From an uncultured Myxococcales bacterium (lineage in GTDB: Bacteria > Myxococcota > Myxococcia > Myxococcales > Myxococcaceae): a DNA stretch of 64,000 bases. Made by a program: the position numbers and the translations under genes. Numbering within the stretch: the first letter of the stretch is position 1; the number at the start of each line of letters is the position of its first letter. Of this stretch, positions 60,741-64,000 are shown in pieces. The notes beneath the pieces are model-generated. The model ran no database searches and was not told where the DNA came from. It worked only from the letters and a program-made list of their open reading frames with translations. The stretch lies in NCBI GenBank assembly GCA_937980205.1, contig CALJKW010000066.1, positions 62,001 through 126,000 on the forward strand, in the 5' to 3' direction.

Positions 60741-61265
60741 GATGTCGGCGCGGGCCGGCGCATTGGCGACCGCGTCCGAGATGCGCGTTCCCATTGAGAC
60801 GAGACGCGTCGTCTCAGCCGTTCGAGGTCGCGCTCCGCTGAGACGGGCCGTCTCGTGTCAATCGCGGGGTTGGCGATGCCGCAGCCTGCGGGCCGCGGGC
60901 GACGGACGGGGTCATCCTCGGTCCGATCCACCGCTGCGCCGCTGCGTCCGCGGTGCTGGCTGCAGGGTTCGGTGCGAGACGAGAATCTCGTCTCCGGGAG
61001 GTGGTGCCCGAAGGGGTGCGACAAGAATCTCGTCTCAGCGGTGGTTGCCACCTGCCGCGAAGGCGTTTCCTTGGCAGTAGCGAACCGCTGGCGCTTGGTT
61101 TCGGCCATTCGGACTGGTTGAGACGAGATTCTCGTCGCACCCCTGCGAGAGGGTCCCCCCGGAGACGAGATTCTCGTCTCAGGCCAGCGTCAGGACATCG
61201 TCAACGTCGAAGCAGCGCGCCAATCCGAGGCACTCACGCGCGCCAGGTCTTCTCGCGGCCCGAGC
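60741..61265. other. gene-free block with palindrome cluster
   Basis: About 525 bases with no credible gene: all open frames run through the repeats and have no recognisable product. The main content is six copies of a short palindrome (see the separate repeat entry). Between copies the sequence is ordinary GC-rich DNA, partly of the form GGTGCGA directly before a palindrome. Confidence 0.6.
60795..61180. repeat. six copies of palindrome GAGACGAGAWTCTCGTCTC
   Basis: Copies: 60795-60816 (GAGACGA arms around a variant centre), 60840-60854 (GAGACGG-G-CCGTCTC), 60976-60994 (GAGACGAGAATCTCGTCTC), 61018-61037 (left arm degenerate), 61119-61138 (right arm degenerate) and 61162-61180 (GAGACGAGATTCTCGTCTC, perfect). 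Three copies share a GGTGCGA prefix in one orientation or the other. Spacing varies from 24 to about 120 bases, so it is not a CRISPR. It looks like a cluster of binding sites or a short palindromic repeat family. Confidence 0.85.
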
Positions 61266-62603
61266 TCAGGGCGCCGTGATGTCCTGCACGATGTTCATGT
61301 TGCCGACCGGCACCATCACGTGCGGCGGCTGCGAGGCGAACGGGTTGATGACCCACGCGAGCGCGTCGGTGAGCGGGTTCACGCCGCCGCCGGTGCTCAT
61401 GAACGTACGCACCGAGAAGGTCACGTTCGCGCGCAGGGCCTGGCCGGCGTAGTTGCCCTCCCAGGCGCCGGTCATGCCGTCCTGCGCGAAGACCGCGGGC
61501 ATCAGCACGGCCTGGATGCCGTCGGTCAGCGAGCTGTGCCGCGCGGCGACGACTCCGTAGACGAAGCCCGGCGGTGGAGTCATCGGTATGTGCCGCACGG
61601 TTCCGGAGAGCGACACCGGCCCGAAGGCGAAGTCCTGCACCTCTTCCTTGCCGGCGGCGCAGTTCACCGTCTTGAGCGGGTTCGCGAGGAAGTTCATCGC
61701 CAGGCCGCCGGCGCCGAAGCCGAGGAGCGCGGGCGACATCACGTAGCGGCCGGGCTTCAGATCCGTGATGACGTACGCGTATTCGGTGTCGGTGTTGTTC
61801 GTGAACACCTGGTAGCCGTTCTGCAGCTGGGCCAGCAGCGTCTGAGGATCGAAGCCGCCGAGGAACGAGTCCGGCGACAGCGCCGAGATGCGCAGGTTCG
61901 CTCCGAGCATCGGCTCGGGGAGCCTGATCGTCCCGCGCACGGTGCAGAGGTCCGAGGCCGAGGCGCCGAGGTACAGCTTCACGTTCTCGGCTGACGCCTT
62001 GAACGGGTCGGCGAGATCGATCTGCACCTGCACCTGCGGAGACTGGAAGTCGATGAGGGGAATGAGGTTCCCGTCGTCGTTGCGATCCATCAGGGCGGTG
62101 AGCTGGTGGGTGCCGCTGGCGACGCCCTCGAAGAGGAAGGGGATCTCCTTGGGCATGTCGGCCTTGGGCAGCTCCTTGAGATCGAAGTTCCGTGCGACGC
62201 CGATCGTCTTGCCGACGGCGAAGCTGCCGACGACGACGACGCCCGAGATGGTGCCCTTCGGGCCTCCGGCGCGGGTCCAGGTCTCGGTGTGCAGCGCCTC
62301 GTCCTTCCCGTCGTCGCTCGCGAACCACTTCACGGTGGTCGTGGCCCTCAAGATGAGCTCGAGCGGGGCCGGGCCCTCGATGCGGCCGGTGCTGGTCTCG
62401 CGCGGGTCGCTGCCGTCGGTCGAGAGGAAGATCGTCGCCGGGCGATCGGTGGTGAAGATGAGCTTGATGTCGCCGTTGAACGGGCCGGGAGGCGGGCTCA
62501 CCTTCGAGACCGGCGGGGCCAGCGTCGCCTTCGGGGTGTACTGCAGCGGCAAGGGTCCGCCGCCGCAGGCGACGAGGAGCACCACGAGGGGGAGGGCGCG
62601 CAT
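61266..62603 (-). CDS. lipoprotein with chitobiase-C-terminal-like domain
   Basis: A 445-residue lipoprotein (MRALPLVVLLVACGGG, Cys13). Residues about 40-110 match the chitobiase/beta-hexosaminidase C-terminal type (CHB_HEX_C) domain: DIKLIFTTDRPATIFLSTDGSDPRETSTGR followed by LILRATTTVKWFASDDGK. The remainder is beta-rich with repeated transthyretin-like strands (GTISGVVVVGSFAVGK, LCTVRGTIRLPEPMLGANLRI, YVITDLKPGRYVMSPALLG). No catalytic site is visible. It is probably an envelope-exposed structural or binding protein. Single gene. Confidence 0.8.
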   Translation of the reverse strand: MRALPLVVLLVACGGGPLPLQYTPKATLAPPVSKVSPPPGPFNGDIKLIFTTDRPATIFLSTDGSDPRETSTGRIEGPAPLELILRATTTVKWFASDDGKDEALHTETWTRAGGPKGTISGVVVVGSFAVGKTIGVARNFDLKELPKADMPKEIPFLFEGVASGTHQLTALMDRNDDGNLIPLIDFQSPQVQVQIDLADPFKASAENVKLYLGASASDLCTVRGTIRLPEPMLGANLRISALSPDSFLGGFDPQTLLAQLQNGYQVFTNNTDTEYAYVITDLKPGRYVMSPALLGFGAGGLAMNFLANPLKTVNCAAGKEEVQDFAFGPVSLSGTVRHIPMTPPPGFVYGVVAARHSSLTDGIQAVLMPAVFAQDGMTGAWEGNYAGQALRANVTFSVRTFMSTGGGVNPLTDALAWVINPFASQPPHVMVPVGNMNIVQDITAP

Positions 62604-62656
62604 GGCGGGCGCATCAAGCCCCCAGCCGATGCCGGAGTCAAACCGCGGCGCGCACG

Positions 62657-62719
62657 GCCGGGATCGGGATCGGGGGCGCGATCGGGATCGACGATTGCGA
62701 GCCCGACCCCGATCCCGGC
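62657..62719 (-). terminator. inverted repeat downstream of the ScfR-like gene
   Basis: GCCGGGATCGGG (62657-62668) and CCCGATCCCGGC (62708-62719) form a 12 bp stem; GATCGGG also repeats between the arms, giving alternative pairings. It lies just past the stop of the leftward regulator gene. There is no U-run, so it may be a terminator or only a structured repeat. Confidence 0.4.
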
Positions 62720-62730
62720 GGTGGGGCAGC

Positions 62731-64000
62731 TCAGCCCTTCCGCTTGGTCGCCTGCGCTTCGTGCGTCAGCAGCGGCGAGAAGAAGCAATCCTTCTTCGTG
62801 TACTCGTCGAACGAAAACGCGAACCGGTAGCTCGCCGCCGCGCGCTGGTTGCAGTCGGTGCGCTCGCAGAACCGGCAGCTGACGCCGATCGGCACGGCAT
62901 CGCGCCGCAGATCGGTCATCGGCAGCCCGTACGCCAGGTACTTCGCGTTCTCCGCGTGAGTCCCCAGCCCGATCGAATACGCCGTCCCACGGACAATCGA
63001 CCCCTCGAGCGCCTGCAGCTGAACCCGCGCGAAGTCGAAGTACGTCGTCCCGTCGGGCATCTGCGAATACTGCCGCGTGATCTGCGACGGGTTCAGGAAG
63101 GCGAGGTGCACGGCCCACTTCCCGCAGCTCCCGCCGCCGCTCGCGAACTTGAAGCCCGTCCCCGAGTACCGCTTCGAGATGTTCCCCGCGATGTCCGTGC
63201 GCAGGAAGTGAAACGGCAGCCCGGCCCGCTTCGGGTCCGACAGATTGCACACGCGGTGCGCGACCGTCTCGTACGTCACGCCGAACTCGTGCGTCAGCAG
63301 CTCGATGTCGTAGCGCGTGCGCTGCACGGCGTCGAAGAACGACCCGTACGGCAGCATCAGCGCGCCGGCGAAGTAGTTCGCCAGGTTCACCTTGATGAGC
63401 CGCGGCGTCTCGGCGTGCCGCGTCCGCCCCTCGACGATCCGCTCGATGAGCCGCGTCTTGTCGATCGCCAACAGCCCCAGCGACGAGGCGAGCTGGAACT
63501 TCAGCGGCTGCTCCGTCAGCGTCGGAGACACCACCAACTGCTTGTTCTCCTGATCCAACCGCCGAACCACCGAGCTCCCGCTCGGAGACTCTTCGCTCAC
63601 CGTCGCGAACCCGAACCGGTCCTTCAAGATCGCCGTCAGCTGCTCCGACAGCACGACGCGCCCGAGCTTGAAGTCCTGCCGCAGCGCCTCGGCCTCGGCC
63701 TCGAGCTCGGGGAAGTAGTTCTTGTTCCGCTCGAGGAAGTCGGACACCTCGTCGAACGGCGAGTAGTCGAGGCGCGGCCCCGGCTCGGCCGCGGCGCGCG
63801 CGCGGTCCGACGTGTTGAGCTGCGCCATCACGTTCTCCAGCTGCGTGCGCGTGTTCTTGTACAGGTTGAACAGCGCCGCGACGGTGCCGGCGAGGCGCGG
63901 CTCTGCGGACAGCGACTGCAGCGACTCGGGATCCAGGTCGAGCGTCTTGAGCAGCGGGTCCTGCAGCAGCTGCGCGAGGGTCTCGTCGACGCGTCCCTCG
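62731..64000 (-). CDS. ScfR-type (short-chain fatty acyl) transcriptional regulator, 5' end outside window
   Basis: The frame is open from the right edge, so the visible 420 or so residues are the C-terminal part; the usual N-terminal XRE helix-turn-helix would lie outside. The visible part begins in the linker region (ALFNLYKNTRTQLE), then a short-chain-regulator core with IrrE/ImmA-like metallopeptidase-type segments (QLASSLGLLAIDKTRLIERIVEG, LANYFAGALMLPYGSFFDAVQRTRYDIELLTHEFGVTYETVAHRVCNL) and a C-terminal Cys-containing domain (GVSCRFCERTDCNQRAA). The HExxH of active IrrE peptidases is replaced here by ANYFAGALMLPY, as usual in this regulator family. Relatives control propionate or glyoxylate-bypass genes in response to acyl-CoA. 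Confidence 0.85.
   Translation of the reverse strand, partial: EGRVDETLAQLLQDPLLKTLDLDPESLQSLSAEPRLAGTVAALFNLYKNTRTQLENVMAQLNTSDRARAAAEPGPRLDYSPFDEVSDFLERNKNYFPELEAEAEALRQDFKLGRVVLSEQLTAILKDRFGFATVSEESPSGSSVVRRLDQENKQLVVSPTLTEQPLKFQLASSLGLLAIDKTRLIERIVEGRTRHAETPRLIKVNLANYFAGALMLPYGSFFDAVQRTRYDIELLTHEFGVTYETVAHRVCNLSDPKRAGLPFHFLRTDIAGNISKRYSGTGFKFASGGGSCGKWAVHLAFLNPSQITRQYSQMPDGTTYFDFARVQLQALEGSIVRGTAYSIGLGTHAENAKYLAYGLPMTDLRRDAVPIGVSCRFCERTDCNQRAAASYRFAFSFDEYTKKDCFFSPLLTHEAQATKRKG

Noticed and set aside
60795..61180. CRISPR array
   Set aside because: The repeats are palindromes with irregular spacing and decayed copies; there are no equal-length spacers and no cas genes.
60814..61279. Small genes in the palindrome block
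   Set aside because: All candidate frames are made of the palindromes translated in different frames and have no credible start.
62731..63831. A complete regulator gene starting at 63831
   Set aside because: The frame stays open to the right edge of the window and the extra residues continue the family pattern (ALFNLYKNTRTQLE), so the internal GTG is not the real start.

Overview
The window is very GC-rich and gene-dense. Its third-position GC is high enough that long antisense open frames appear over most genes. It most likely comes from a member of the Myxococcota (Deltaproteobacteria in the old sense). Grounds: several exported proteins end in a MYXO-CTERM-like tail (Gly-Cys, hydrophobic helix, Arg/Lys cluster); there are many lipoproteins rich in ASH-type, CARDB, putative-Ig and EPN/PPC-type modules; GTG/TTG starts and ATGA/GTGA stop-start overlaps are frequent; and an ScfR-type regulator is present. 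The genus cannot be read from the sequence. No rRNA, tRNA, CRISPR array, transposase, integrase or phage gene was recognised.

Layout. 1-3.1 kb: end of an MFS transporter, an EamA exporter, a small membrane protein, a CAP-domain lipoprotein and a degenerate metallophosphoesterase. 3.2-8.4 kb: a long coiled-coil protein, a Tgt queuosine enzyme fused to an MnmC-like methyltransferase domain, a peroxiredoxin/DsbA-fold pair with altered active sites, and a DUF2203-type protein. 8.4-16.8 kb: a membrane GT-C-like protein with an unknown partner, a nadA operon with a zinc-ribbon protein and a methyltransferase, an OmpA/MotB-like protein, and an EPN-repeat lipoprotein. 16.8-21.4 kb: a discoidin-like exported protein, a zinc-ribbon protein, and the prfA-prmC-murA operon. 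21.4-30.9 kb: a 38-residue basic peptide translationally coupled to a sialidase-fold lipoprotein, a Gfo/Idh oxidoreductase, a 580 bp gene-free block with nested inverted repeats, CapA-like, TPR and CNNM/CorC genes, a Cys-rich lipoprotein, and a membrane-anchored MutS-like ATPase.

31.1-47.0 kb is the most distinctive part: five same-strand genes for envelope or surface proteins. Two are tandem paralogous lipoproteins of about 1,100 residues (six ASH-type repeats plus a VWA domain). A 2,037-residue protein follows that looks like two complete MYXO-CTERM surface proteins fused in frame. Then come a third shorter paralog of those and a Cys-rich lipoprotein. The last four genes are tightly packed, with GTGA overlaps at the last two junctions. 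I infer one surface or adhesion apparatus grown by duplication.

47.0-64.0 kb: a striking hexanucleotide inverted tandem repeat, an acyl-CoA dehydrogenase, an M6-like MYXO-CTERM peptidase, rlmE, a 1,996-residue alpha-2-macroglobulin, pepA with a palindrome at its start, a gene-free block with six copies of a 19 bp palindrome, a lipoprotein, and a 5'-truncated ScfR-type regulator running off the right edge. Two REP-like palindromic units sharing the core GGGGACAGGC sit in two separate convergent gene gaps (17.65 and 29.01 kb).
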